A stretch of 64,000 bases of DNA, taken from contig NZ_JAPZVN010000016.1 in the NCBI RefSeq assembly GCF_027533845.1, positions 1 through 64,000 of the forward strand, given 5' to 3'. Positions 41,776 to 50,729 of this stretch are shown one piece after another (position 1 is the stretch's first letter; each line of letters starts with the position of its first letter). The translations under genes were made by a program, and so were the position numbers. The stretch is from Streptomyces sp. RPT161 (GTDB taxonomy: Bacteria > Actinomycetota > Actinomycetes > Streptomycetales > Streptomycetaceae). The notes beneath the pieces were generated by a model. The model searched no databases. It saw only the letters and a list, made by a program, of their open reading frames with translations, and was not told the DNA's origin.

Positions 41776-43832
41776 CAGACGGTCACCTCTTCCAGGACGG
41801 TGTGTTCGAAGTCGCCTCGGCTCACATACGGAACGGCACGATCGTTGATGGTGATGTTCTGCTCCTTGGCACCTTCCTTGGAGGTGACTGACCGCAGGAC
41901 GTAGATACGGGAGGCTGCCGTCTGGAGATGCTCCAGGACGCGCCCCCGCGCCTGGGACTGAGAGAGCAGGGTCACGATCTGCGAGGTCAGTTGCGGCAGG
42001 GATTCGGCGACCTGGTCCTGGTACTCGATGTCAAGGTTGCCGAACGGGGCATCCATGACGACGGGATAGATGCCGCCCTCGTCAAGGTTGGCCTCATCGG
42101 TCTTTTGCTTACGGTTGTGGATCTCCTTGGCCATCTCGGAGACCGCGCCGACGAATGACAGGCCAAGGATCTGGTTCTCTCCGGTGCTCCGGATCGCGGC
42201 GGGTCCTGCGGTGGTCGCGTGGAGTTTGAGCTCGAAGTTAGGAGTGAGCTCCGGGGTGAACGGCTTGATGCAGATCCGGGAGAAGACGCCTTTGACCTTG
42301 GCGTCGAGCTGCTGGCGCACCTCGGCGGTGCGTACTTCGAGGATGCGGCGGAACGCCTCCAGGACCTCGTCCACGAGAGCCACCTGCCGCTGAAGGTTCT
42401 GCGCCTCGGTATCTTCGACCTTAGCGGCATGGAACTGTCGGCGCAGCCGGGTGATCTCTTCGTCCAAGTGCTCCTTGCCCCGCTTAGCGTCGCGGTGAGC
42501 GCCGAGGGCTTCGATGCGCTTGTCGTCGAACTCCTTACGCCGGTCTTCCAGTTTCTGGACGTCGACGACGTCGACACCCTTCAACTGGCGGGCGATGTCA
42601 CTCTCCTCAGCATCGAGGTCGTTGATCTTGGCTTCGATGGCCTGAAGTTCGGCGCTGATCTCACGAAGTTCGTCCAAAAGAGCCTTGCGTGCGTCGATGA
42701 GCCGGGCTGCGTTGCCGCGTAGGTTCATCCATCGCGCCTGGACGTCCGCCAGTCCGGCATTCTCCAGACGTTCCAGCAAGGCCGTATGGGCGGGCGATCC
42801 GGCAGGAACGGGGGTTCCGCACATGCAGTACCCGTCCTCCAAGAGCCCGGTGATGTAGTCGCGCTGGATGCCGGAAGGGAGCTCCTGACGCCTCCTCATG
42901 CCCTCAGCGAGGTCGATCACGGCCTGGTCGATGCCTGCGGTGAAGGCGATGAAGCCCCGCTCCGCCAGCACCCGTCGCTGCTTGTCCTGTAGCTCCTGGT
43001 AGCGGTTCTTCTCCTGCTCTAGCTCCTTGGCCAACCGCACCCGGCGCTTCTGCAGCGGAGCGGCTTGGCCGTTCTCGAGAAGGGCCTTTTCGGCTGCTTC
43101 GACCTCCCGCTGGTAGGCGGAGACGTCCGCGGAGAGCTTGAGTAGTTCGCGGTCGATGGCCAGCTTCTGCTGTTCGAGCTGATCCTGCGTATCGGCAATC
43201 TGCTGAAGGCGCCCGCCACCGAGCTTCTTGGCAGCAGCAGTGAGCTTGCGAGATGCCGCAGGCAAGTGGACATCGATGGCTCGCTCGATCATCTCCAGAC
43301 CCATGAGGGTCTTGATTGCGTCCTGGACGTCGCCGGTGCCGTCACCGGTGAACATCCTCTCCATGCGTTCGCCGTTGAAGAAGAAGAAGCGACGGAGCCC
43401 CTCGGGGAGGATCTTCTCGATCCGGTCCTGGCCGTTCTTAACCTCTGAGCTCTCGCCGTGGCGCGTCTCGGTCACCGTTAGCGTCGGACGGGGCAGGTCC
43501 TGCCCCTCGGAATCCTTGATCGCGCGAACCTCCCGTAGAACTGTGACCAGCACCCCCTCGTGCTCGAACTCAAGCTTGACCCCTGCGTGCACGGAGGCGC
43601 CGAATGCCGCATCCGCCCATGCGCGATCGTTGATGATCCGTTCCTGGTGCTCGACGTCACTGGTAAAGGTCCCGTACAGAGCCCAGGTGAAGGCGTTGAG
43701 CAGGGTCGTCTTGCCCGCGCCGTTCATGCCAAAGATCAAGACAGCTGGCTTGCCGTCGGTGACGTCAAGCCTCAGCACATGCCGACCGTGGAAGACACGG
43801 AAGTTGTCGACGGTCAACTTAAGCAGCTTCAC
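41775..43832 (-). CDS. DndD-like SMC-type ATPase of the restriction operon
   Basis: This 685-residue protein is built like Rad50/SMC and DndD. It has an N-terminal Walker A (GMNGAGKTT, residues 35-43), an RFFFFNGERMERMF signature near residue 153, and long coiled coils. A CxC zinc-hook-like turn, YCMCGTPV, lies near residue 334, and a C-terminal VVMDAPFGNLDIEY Walker B/D-loop near residue 600. It is distinct from the dndD in the modification operon. It overlaps the small upstream gene by four bases. It likely couples ATP use to DNA binding in phosphorothioate-dependent restriction. Confidence 0.85.
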   Translation of the reverse strand: MKLLKLTVDNFRVFHGRHVLRLDVTDGKPAVLIFGMNGAGKTTLLNAFTWALYGTFTSDVEHQERIINDRAWADAAFGASVHAGVKLEFEHEGVLVTVLREVRAIKDSEGQDLPRPTLTVTETRHGESSEVKNGQDRIEKILPEGLRRFFFFNGERMERMFTGDGTGDVQDAIKTLMGLEMIERAIDVHLPAASRKLTAAAKKLGGGRLQQIADTQDQLEQQKLAIDRELLKLSADVSAYQREVEAAEKALLENGQAAPLQKRRVRLAKELEQEKNRYQELQDKQRRVLAERGFIAFTAGIDQAVIDLAEGMRRRQELPSGIQRDYITGLLEDGYCMCGTPVPAGSPAHTALLERLENAGLADVQARWMNLRGNAARLIDARKALLDELREISAELQAIEAKINDLDAEESDIARQLKGVDVVDVQKLEDRRKEFDDKRIEALGAHRDAKRGKEHLDEEITRLRRQFHAAKVEDTEAQNLQRQVALVDEVLEAFRRILEVRTAEVRQQLDAKVKGVFSRICIKPFTPELTPNFELKLHATTAGPAAIRSTGENQILGLSFVGAVSEMAKEIHNRKQKTDEANLDEGGIYPVVMDAPFGNLDIEYQDQVAESLPQLTSQIVTLLSQSQARGRVLEHLQTAASRIYVLRSVTSKEGAKEQNITINDRAVPYVSRGDFEHTVLEEVTV

Positions 43833-43993
43833 TTGGCGAGCTCCTTGACCGCTTCGATGATCTTGGGGGTGAGTAGGGTCGGGTTCTTCACGTGCAGGAA
43901 CTCACGCTCCAACTCCAGCACACGTTTGGCCAGTATGCGGGCTTCCGGCGACAAGCTGTTCAGGATCTCCTTCGCGGTCTCCTGAGCGTTCAC
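43829..43993 (-). CDS. Small helical protein of the restriction operon
   Basis: This 54-residue protein begins at GTG 43993 behind a strong AAGGAGGGGG site (an alternative start is GTG 44011). It is one helical segment, AKEILNSLSPEARILAKRVL, continuing to a basic end. It sits between the helicase and the ATPase and overlaps the latter. The size suggests an adaptor. Confidence 0.65.
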   Translation of the reverse strand: MNAQETAKEILNSLSPEARILAKRVLELEREFLHVKNPTLLTPKIIEAVKELAK

Positions 43994-44035
43994 GGCCCCC
44001 TCCTTGCTCACTCGTTCCTCGGATCATCTCAATGA

Positions 44036-46192
44036 TCAAGCGTCCATGAGCCCGTAGCGCTGCCGCAGCGGGCGCAGGATGTCTAGGGTGGCAGCCTCGT
44101 TCTCCGCGAGGCAGGCGAACTCGGTGACTCGGGCGAGCTCGCGGGCCACCATTCGGCGCTCGGTCTCGCGGTGCAATAGCTCCATACCGTCTGGAGGGAC
44201 GACGATGAAGTCGACGATGTCGGCCATGTCCTTGCCAGGTGCGCGGCGCAGTACGCGTCCGCGGCGCTGGATGAACTGACGAGGGTTGGACGAGCTGGCT
44301 ACGAGGTAAGCGGTGCGGGCAGCCGGCACATCCACCCCTTCGTCCAGGCAGCGCATGGACAGCAGGACCTGGAGATCATTCCCTGTGCTGAAGCGGCGCA
44401 GGATCGCGCGGCGCTGCTCGCGTGGCGTTTCGGAAACGTACTTGGCAGCGGGCATGCGAAGTTCGCGACCGACCATGTGCAGTGCCTGGTCAAGCTGGGT
44501 CAGCTCGTCGAGTTCTCCGTGGATCCCGTCTGCGAGGGGGTGTCTGCCCTCCGCGCAGTACAGGAGTTGGAACCAATCGTTCTCGCGCTTGACGATCTCC
44601 CGCCGCAGCGCGGGGAGCTTGGCGCGCGCGTGTCCCAGGATGTTGGCACGTTTTCGCAGCAGTCTGCCCAGGGGGCTGTCGTCGTCGGCGTCGTCGCTGA
44701 ACTGCTGCGTGGCGAGCACCTTGGCGATCTTCTCGGTGACCTCGGCGTACAGCTCGGTCTCTTCGGCATCCAGTTCTACCAGTACCGGGGTGTAGGTGTA
44801 GCGGCACAGCGCGCCGACCCGGATGGCATCCGCGATGCCCATCTCGAAGATAACGTCACCGAAGTACCCCTGAAGGGCGGCGGTGCCGTCGTCGTCAAAC
44901 CAGCGCTCCGGTGTGGCCGACAGCCCAAGCCGATAGGCAGCGGCGCCGGGCAGCTGGCTGCGTAGGCGTCGGGCTCCCAGGTTGTGCACCTCGTCGCCGA
45001 TGAGTAGGAAATGCCCCCGGTATCGGGCCAGTAGGGGCTGGAGGATATCCCTGCCAAAGGTCGCGTTGGTGGTTACGATGACTCCCCCGCGAGCGGTGCC
45101 GAGGGTGAGCGCATCCAGGAGGTAGGAGGCTCTGCGGTACCACGCGTCCGTGGACTCGTAGGCACGGATGGCAGTGATGCCAAACCGCTCGACGTCGTCG
45201 ACCCACTGGTCGACCAAGTGCTGATACGGAACCACGATGACAGTCAGCAGGGGAAGTTCGGCTTGCTGCTTGAGTCGTTTCGCAAGCTGAGCCGCCGCAG
45301 ACAGCGCGGTTAGCGTCTTGCCAATTCCCGTGGCCATGCGCAGGATGCCGCGAAGGCCATTGGTGAACCAGCGCTGTACTGCCTGCTTCTGGTAGTCACG
45401 CACCTGCAAGTCCGCAGGGATGGCGAGGATGCCGTCAGTGTCGGGTCGCGGCAGTGTGATGACCGTGCCGTCACCAGGCGGCACCTGCGTGACGGTCTTG
45501 CTCTTCGCTCTCCGCGCATATTCCTCGATGAGAGGCCGGGCGGCATCGGTGAAGTCGAAAACGCGTAGCAATGGAGTCTGGTCTTGCCACAGGTCTTCGA
45601 AGTCCCGACTGATGCGGACTGCCCGTTCGCTGTCACCGGAGTGCCAGCTACGGAAGACTTCGACGGACTCGAAGTTGCCAGCGAGCCCCGGCAGGGTCTC
45701 ATTGGCACTGCCTTTGAACGCGACCAAGTCACGGCTGTCGCGGAACACGCCGATCTTCTCGTGATACATGCCGACGCGGTCGTCAGCTGAGACGTACGCC
45801 AGCTTGATGTCCAAACGCCCCTCGGCGACGAGCGCGCCAAGCTGACCCAGCCCATGTGCCGCAACGGGATCCTGGCAAGCCTCCTTGAGATTGCGGAGCG
45901 CGGCACGCTCCAATACGGCGCGCAGTGCGTACCCTGCTTGGATCTGGGTGACATCCTCCTGGTTGAGTTGAGGCGAGGCAACGATACGAAGTTGTCCGCC
46001 ACGGGAAGCGAAATCATCCAGCCCCTGGCCAAGAACCGCAAGTACGGAGGCACTGAAGTACCCGACTGCGCGGTCATATTGCGTCGACGCCGCCAGAGCG
46101 GGAACATAGAAGTCCTTCACTAGATCCGCGCGATCGCTGCGGTAGTCGCTGTGAAGGTTGGTCATATGCAACGCACGAGCCGCAGGTGTCAT
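44036..46192 (-). CDS. PLD-nuclease/DEAH helicase, phosphorothioation-associated restriction enzyme
   Basis: This 718-residue protein joins an N-terminal phospholipase-D-type nuclease domain (H144 and K146 in YHEKIGVF, GSANET at 161) to a superfamily 2 helicase. Helicase motifs are ATGIGKT near 288, DEVH near 400, LSATPERW and QRRGRVLRR. This matches the family annotated as DNA phosphorothioation system restriction enzyme, usually found with dnd genes. It probably moves on DNA and cuts when phosphorothioates are missing. Only one half of an HKD pair is seen, as in dimeric PLD nucleases. Start ATG 46192 overlaps the upstream stop. Confidence 0.85.
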   Translation of the reverse strand: MTPAARALHMTNLHSDYRSDRADLVKDFYVPALAASTQYDRAVGYFSASVLAVLGQGLDDFASRGGQLRIVASPQLNQEDVTQIQAGYALRAVLERAALRNLKEACQDPVAAHGLGQLGALVAEGRLDIKLAYVSADDRVGMYHEKIGVFRDSRDLVAFKGSANETLPGLAGNFESVEVFRSWHSGDSERAVRISRDFEDLWQDQTPLLRVFDFTDAARPLIEEYARRAKSKTVTQVPPGDGTVITLPRPDTDGILAIPADLQVRDYQKQAVQRWFTNGLRGILRMATGIGKTLTALSAAAQLAKRLKQQAELPLLTVIVVPYQHLVDQWVDDVERFGITAIRAYESTDAWYRRASYLLDALTLGTARGGVIVTTNATFGRDILQPLLARYRGHFLLIGDEVHNLGARRLRSQLPGAAAYRLGLSATPERWFDDDGTAALQGYFGDVIFEMGIADAIRVGALCRYTYTPVLVELDAEETELYAEVTEKIAKVLATQQFSDDADDDSPLGRLLRKRANILGHARAKLPALRREIVKRENDWFQLLYCAEGRHPLADGIHGELDELTQLDQALHMVGRELRMPAAKYVSETPREQRRAILRRFSTGNDLQVLLSMRCLDEGVDVPAARTAYLVASSSNPRQFIQRRGRVLRRAPGKDMADIVDFIVVPPDGMELLHRETERRMVARELARVTEFACLAENEAATLDILRPLRQRYGLMDA

Positions 46193-47148
46193 CGCAGCCC
46201 CATCAGCTCGATAATCTCATCCGTCGAGGCACCACTTACACCCGCCTCGGCAGCTTCCTCACTATCCACACGGTGAAGCTGAACGGCAGGCAGGTGCTCA
46301 TCCCGCATGATCCGGGCACCGTTCCCCCGTCGGACAACGCCAGCGTTCGTTGTGAATGGCGCCGTGGAGGACACCTGTCGAAGAGTGGCCAGGTTGATAG
46401 TGAAGTCCCGGGTGAGGTTTCGCTCCAGGTCAGCCAACGAGATAGACCCTCCTGCGCGATCTACCTCTTCAGTCACGAGTTCCTTGACGGATGTGTAGCG
46501 CCGCATCCCCCAGCGTGTGAGAGCCCACTCACATATATCGCTGCGCATAAAAGAGTCATCCGCGGACAGTTGGGCTTTCAGAGAATCAACGTTGATGTCC
46601 CCTCCCATCCGGTCGGCAAGTTCTTGAAGGGACATTGGATGGCCAGCTTGCAGCAGGCATATCTCCGCGCGCGCCTTCAATGACCTACGGCGTCTCCCAT
46701 TCGGCCGCGAGCAGGAGCCTACCGGTGATGGCATTTCAAATAGCTGAAGTTCTTGGCCCTGGCCCGGCTCCTCCTTGACAAGAGTCCAGCTATTGACGTC
46801 CGTCATAGCAGTCCTGTTGTCGCAAAGGAGCATGCGACGAATGTTCTTCGCATCCCCTACTTCAGGAATGCGCTGCAAGATCTCTTCTTCTGTGAGACAC
46901 CCCTCCACAGCCAGCACGGCTACCACTCGATCCGCCAGAGAGGCAGACAGCGCCACAGGAACCATCGGCTCCTCATCCGCCAGCACCCAACCTCCTCGAC
47001 TGGGACGTGCCCGAAGAACCCGCGACGCGAGTCGGTCAAGATCGGGAGGAAGTTGGTCAGCCTCTGCCAGAAGCTCACCAAGCGTCGTTCGTCCACCTTG
47101 CGCTGCCGCATGAGCCGCGAGACGAGCTAAGGCGGACGCTAGGGACAT
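46189..47148 (-). CDS. Multi-winged-helix protein at the head of the restriction operon
   Basis: This 319-residue protein looks like repeated winged-helix units: one near 15-75 (LARLAAHAAAQGGRTTLGEL), one near 82-130 and a pair near 160-270 (MSLQELADRMGGDINVDSLK and AGGSISLADLERNLTRDF). This resembles the HARE-HTH or RNA-polymerase-delta type of fold. ATG 47148 lies behind AAGGA, and the stop overlaps the helicase start. A role in DNA recognition or regulation of the restriction complex is inferred. I do not know it as a named dnd component. Confidence 0.65.
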   Translation of the reverse strand: MSLASALARLAAHAAAQGGRTTLGELLAEADQLPPDLDRLASRVLRARPSRGGWVLADEEPMVPVALSASLADRVVAVLAVEGCLTEEEILQRIPEVGDAKNIRRMLLCDNRTAMTDVNSWTLVKEEPGQGQELQLFEMPSPVGSCSRPNGRRRRSLKARAEICLLQAGHPMSLQELADRMGGDINVDSLKAQLSADDSFMRSDICEWALTRWGMRRYTSVKELVTEEVDRAGGSISLADLERNLTRDFTINLATLRQVSSTAPFTTNAGVVRRGNGARIMRDEHLPAVQLHRVDSEEAAEAGVSGASTDEIIELMGLR

Positions 47149-47606
47149 TTCCGTTCCTTCTGATGGACTGTGCTCACGTTCAGGGGCACCCGGCGGGATC
47201 ACCTCGCGAGCATACGATGTCGCAGTGCCAGCGTGCCCTGTTACGGCACGAGCATCGTGATCGACAACAGGGCACCCAGCTAGGTGAGACTCGGCGCTGC
47301 GCGGACCGCTTGCGCGCTTGCTGAGCTGACTCACGCGCGGGCTCGTTGACGCGGAGGTACCTCACTTCACCTCCCAACTTTGCGCCGCAAGCTGGTGCTT
47401 CGCAGTCTGCACAGCACACGATGGCGCAGAGGAGCGCAATCCTCGGGGCTCCAGGCCGCCCTCCCCTAGCGCAAGGAATTTTGGAGCAACGCCCCACCGC
47501 CGCAAGGTGGTTGGGTTAGCCTCGATCGAGCCACAACAGAACACACCTCCGTCACTTCAACCGCGTCCTACCGCATGGGGGCCGCAGTTAGACCAGGAGA
47601 CCCAGC
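47149..47606. promoter_or_regulatory. Divergent promoter region between restriction operon and HTH-GIY-GHKL operon
   Basis: 458 bases without genes, flanked by two operons that start away from each other. It must hold both promoters. An inverted repeat built on GCCCTGTT/AACAGGGC lies at about 47237-47273. No textbook -35/-10 pair is obvious. Confidence 0.45.
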
Positions 47607-48077
47607 ATGCTCACGGAGCAGGCGCAGCGCGCCCTTGTTCTGCTGACCCGTCACGCCGACAAGACGGGCGACCAGTTTGTTCTTGACCGCGTGGACCGGG
47701 CAAAGGATGAGATCATCCGGCTAAACTCCAGCAGCCCGGCGCCTTTCCAGGTACGCAGTGCCTTAGCGCACGCCGGAGCAGTACTTCGGCAGCGTCGAGC
47801 GCTCGTGCCGTCGGTTCAACTGAGTGAGGTTCAGCCACAGGACGAGCCCGGGAAAGATGATCTGTCGTTCGCTGCGATCGAGATCTACGAATGGCTCCGA
47901 ACTACCCCCTCCCTCAGCACACCACAGCGCCACCTCCTGCAGGAACTGGCGAGCGGCTACCAGATCGAGGCTCTCGCATCTCGGCGAGACGTTCCCTTGC
48001 AACGCATGCGTGAGTCCATCTCCCGCGTCCGGAAGCGCGCTCGCAACGCATACGCAGTCGAAGGGACTGCGGCATGA
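47607..48077 (+). CDS. Sigma-region-4-like helix-turn-helix protein
   Basis: This 156-residue protein has a C-terminal helix-turn-helix (about residues 100-148: LSTPQRHLLQELASGYQIEA, then a recognition helix and RVRKRARNAY), as in sigma region 4 or LuxR domains. The N-terminal 95 residues are helical. The start ATG 47607 follows CAGGAG. The stop overlaps the next start (ATGA). It may regulate the operon or bring it to transcribing or damaged DNA; no partner sigma domain is present. Confidence 0.65.
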   Translation: MLTEQAQRALVLLTRHADKTGDQFVLDRVDRAKDEIIRLNSSSPAPFQVRSALAHAGAVLRQRRALVPSVQLSEVQPQDEPGKDDLSFAAIEIYEWLRTTPSLSTPQRHLLQELASGYQIEALASRRDVPLQRMRESISRVRKRARNAYAVEGTAA

Positions 48078-48472
48078 GCACGACTCGGCTGTATCGCCTC
48101 GCTCCCTGGGTGGTGCGTGCCCTAATCCCAACGAGAGTCATCGGCACGTATGTGCTCTACATCCAAGGGAAAGCCAACTACATCGGACGGAGTGACACAT
48201 GTATACGGCGTCGGCTACTCCACCACTGCGGGACGGCGCGCGGTGAGTACTTCACGTACGACGTACACGCCTCCCCTGAGCAAGCTTTCGCGGGCGAGTG
48301 CAGCCTATTCCATGCTCTGCGCCGCCAACTGACCAACATCCGCCACCCCGACCGTCCCGACTTCACCCAGACGGTATGCCCCTTTTGCTGGTCCACTCTG
48401 CAAGCTACACGCCAGCACCGACTCAGCATGCCCGTGCTCAGATCACCCCAAGATGCGAAGGAAAAAAGATGA
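48074..48472 (+). CDS. GIY-YIG nuclease-domain protein
   Basis: This 132-residue protein has the GIY-YIG core: GTYVLYIQG (G24-Y26) as the first strand, YIGRS (36-40), arginine 45-47 and the catalytic-looking glutamate E75 in AFAGECSLFH, each in proper order. A CPFCW zinc-like turn follows near residue 102. GIY-YIG domains cut one DNA strand in repair, homing and restriction. It overlaps both neighbours by four bases, so all three proteins are made from one message. Cleavage by this protein is inferred. Confidence 0.75.
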   Translation: MSTTRLYRLAPWVVRALIPTRVIGTYVLYIQGKANYIGRSDTCIRRRLLHHCGTARGEYFTYDVHASPEQAFAGECSLFHALRRQLTNIRHPDRPDFTQTVCPFCWSTLQATRQHRLSMPVLRSPQDAKEKR

Positions 48473-50202
48473 ACGCCGAACCGCTGTTCCATCCCCCTGC
48501 GCCCAGCACGAACACGACGGGTTGGACGTCCCACGCGGACATCATCAAGATCGACACTGCATTGGAGGCGATGCGGGATTCAGGATTCGACCTGACCGCG
48601 GCAATCGGTGAACCCATCGACAACTCAATCGAGGCTGGTGCGACCATCATTCAGGTCCTGCCCAGTTTCGCCCCCAAGAAGAGTAGAATTAATGAGATCG
48701 CCATCCTCGACAATGGCCGGGGAATCAAAGGAGAAATCCTCGCCCGAGTACTATCGATGGGCTACAGCACCCGATATGGACAGCGAGGAAGCCTGGGTCG
48801 CTTCGGAGTGGGCATGAAGCTGGCCGGACTCAGTCTTGGACGGCGCATTGACGTCTACACCAAGCAGGTCGGCGATGATGCTATCGGGCACGCCTACCTC
48901 GATATCGAGGAGATCGCAGCCGGACAGCAGACACACATCGAAGCACGCAAAGTGGATTCCTGGCCATCTCCCTACTCGGAGGTGATGAATTCATTCGATT
49001 CAGGCACGCTGGTTGTCTATGGAAAGATTGATCGCCTAACCGATGGCGGTCACTACGGCACCAGCCTCAGCCAGAAGCTCACAGATCTCCGCACCTTCAT
49101 CTCCCGCACGTATCGAAAGTTCCTGGATCAAGGGTTGACGATTAAGCTCAACACGACAACGATCACCCTCCTTGATCCACTGTTCCTCCTGGACAACCCG
49201 CGTATTCTTAAGGATTACCCTGATGGCACAGTACGCGGCCGAATTATCGAGGAGGACGACATCCACATCACCAATGGGCACTCTATCCACGTCACCGTCA
49301 CGACCGCGCCACGCGAGTTTCGCTGGCGAGAAGGAGAAGGCGGCCATAAGGACCGCTACGGTAGGGACATCGACAGCTACCAGATCCCCGACAGCGCCGG
49401 GAAGATCAGCATGGTGCGGAACGGCCGCGAGATCAACTACGACATTGTCCCTCGACTGCTTCCATCCGGTATCGACAAGATCGATCGCTACATCGGTATC
49501 GAGGTCACATTTCCGGCCGAGTTGGATGAATTCTTCCAGGTCCGCAACGTCAAGCGCGGCGCCGTTCCGGTCGACAAGCTTCGAAGCGAGCTCCGCCTCT
49601 GGCTTGACCGTCCAGTGAGGGTTGCACGAAAGGAGATTCGTGCGCATTGGGGGAGCGTCAAAACGAGAGAACGAGAAAATGATCGACAACATACAGAGGC
49701 GACGAACGCCGCAACACGCGCCAACAAAACCGCACCAATGGGGCAGGCAGGCAAGAACCTCACCGATGAAGACACCGAGCAGATTGTGCAGGAACTGCTC
49801 CACGACCTCGGCATGGCTGACGACCGCGAGCAGGCGGAACAAGTCCGCGAGCAAATTCAGCAGAATCCCTTCACGCTAGTCGACGGCGCCTGGCCGGGAA
49901 AAGAGATGTTTGAGATTGATCACCTAAACGGTAAGGCGATCATCCGCCTAAACCATAGGCACCCTTTCATGCAGGACATCTATCTTCGACTCAAGGAAGT
50001 CGCCGACGGGGGCACCAATGGTGCGGACGTTGACGAACTCGTCAGGCTAATCCGCAAAACGGAGACGGCCCTCGACATCCTGATCCTGGCTTACGCGAAG
50101 GCCGAGAATATGGACCCCAAAACCGAAAAATACGAAGATCTCCGAAGCTACTGGGGGCAGTTCACCCATTCCTTCATGCGGGAACTGCCTAACGATGAAT
50201 GA
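48469..50202 (+). CDS. GHKL (Hsp90/MutL-type) ATPase
   Basis: This 577-residue protein has a full Bergerat ATP-binding fold: N-box GEPIDNSIEAG (E48, N52), DNGRG (81-85) and GRFGVGMK (110-117). A long middle region resembles the transducer domain, and a helical C-terminus follows. ATP-driven dimer closure, as in MutL, MORC or topoisomerase, is expected. ATG 48469 overlaps the GIY-YIG stop. Paired with a GIY-YIG nuclease and placed between the two dnd operons, it is probably a defence or DNA-surveillance ATPase. I do not recognise the exact family. Confidence 0.8.
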   Translation: MNAEPLFHPPAPSTNTTGWTSHADIIKIDTALEAMRDSGFDLTAAIGEPIDNSIEAGATIIQVLPSFAPKKSRINEIAILDNGRGIKGEILARVLSMGYSTRYGQRGSLGRFGVGMKLAGLSLGRRIDVYTKQVGDDAIGHAYLDIEEIAAGQQTHIEARKVDSWPSPYSEVMNSFDSGTLVVYGKIDRLTDGGHYGTSLSQKLTDLRTFISRTYRKFLDQGLTIKLNTTTITLLDPLFLLDNPRILKDYPDGTVRGRIIEEDDIHITNGHSIHVTVTTAPREFRWREGEGGHKDRYGRDIDSYQIPDSAGKISMVRNGREINYDIVPRLLPSGIDKIDRYIGIEVTFPAELDEFFQVRNVKRGAVPVDKLRSELRLWLDRPVRVARKEIRAHWGSVKTRERENDRQHTEATNAATRANKTAPMGQAGKNLTDEDTEQIVQELLHDLGMADDREQAEQVREQIQQNPFTLVDGAWPGKEMFEIDHLNGKAIIRLNHRHPFMQDIYLRLKEVADGGTNGADVDELVRLIRKTETALDILILAYAKAENMDPKTEKYEDLRSYWGQFTHSFMRELPNDE

Positions 50203-50207
50203 TCCGT

Positions 50208-50247
50208 CGTGGCCGCACGCCAACTTCAAGCAAGGCGTGCGGCCACG
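50208..50247 (+). terminator. Terminator of the HTH-GIY-GHKL operon
   Basis: CGTGGCCGCACGCC (50208-50221) and GGCGTGCGGCCACG (50234-50247) pair perfectly over 14 bp around 12 bases, five bases after the GHKL stop. Confidence 0.85.
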
Positions 50248-50293
50248 GGAAGCCTTCACCGTCAGCCTCAATTTCAATCCCCGTATAAAAGTG

Positions 50294-50330
50294 GTAAATG
50301 GCCGGGCCACTCGTGAGCCCGGCCATTTAC
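50294..50330 (-). terminator. Terminator of the dndBCDE operon
   Basis: GTAAATGGCCGGGC (50294-50307) and GCCCGGCCATTTAC (50317-50330) pair perfectly over 14 bp. On the minus strand the hairpin begins 13 bases after the dndE stop and is followed by CACTTTTATAC, a short T-rich stretch. Confidence 0.85.
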
Positions 50331-50342
50331 GACTAATCGGGG

Positions 50343-50729
50343 CTACTTAGCTGTTACTGCCGAGTCCACGAGTTCGCGAATCGTGCGTACCTCCTTGTTG
50401 CCTGCCAAGTAGCCGATGCCGCGATGCAGATGGATGGTGAGAGTGCGGCTGATCGATTTCTCGTCCAGCGGCAGACCATCCGCAGCGCAGCGTTGTTTGA
50501 GCAGAGCAAGGTAAACGTGGCCGTGCTGAGTACCGGCGAAGGTATCCCAGTCCATTTCCACGTTGGAGTCGGTGGTGATCTCCTTGACCAGGGGGGTAGA
50601 CGGGTCGGAGAGAGAAACAGTCAGGGCCCAGCGGCAGAGCACGTTCCAATGCTTGATGCCGGTTGTGCGCTTCAGCCGGACTAGCTGGTCACGTGCGGCC
50701 TGGGAGAGTCGAATATTGTCAAGCGACAT
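50343..50729 (-). CDS. dndE: DNA phosphorothioation protein DndE
   Basis: This 128-residue protein opens with NIRLSQAARDQLVRLKRTTG, followed by WNVLCRWAL, which is the DndE signature. It ends in a helical segment. DndE is a small tetrameric protein that binds nicked DNA and is needed with DndC and DndD for sulfur insertion. ATG 50729 overlaps the end of dndD by 11 bases; the longer frame has no separate site. Confidence 0.9.
   Translation of the reverse strand: MSLDNIRLSQAARDQLVRLKRTTGIKHWNVLCRWALTVSLSDPSTPLVKEITTDSNVEMDWDTFAGTQHGHVYLALLKQRCAADGLPLDEKSISRTLTIHLHRGIGYLAGNKEVRTIRELVDSAVTAK

Noticed and set aside
41775-43832. Calling the restriction-operon ATPase a second copy of dndD
   Set aside because: It differs from the modification dndD in sequence and operon context (with the PLD-helicase and not with dndC/dndE), so a related but separate role is more likely.
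43829-44011. GTG 44011 as start of the small restriction-operon protein
   Set aside because: GTG 43993 lies behind a much better AAGGAGGGGG site, so the shorter form is preferred.
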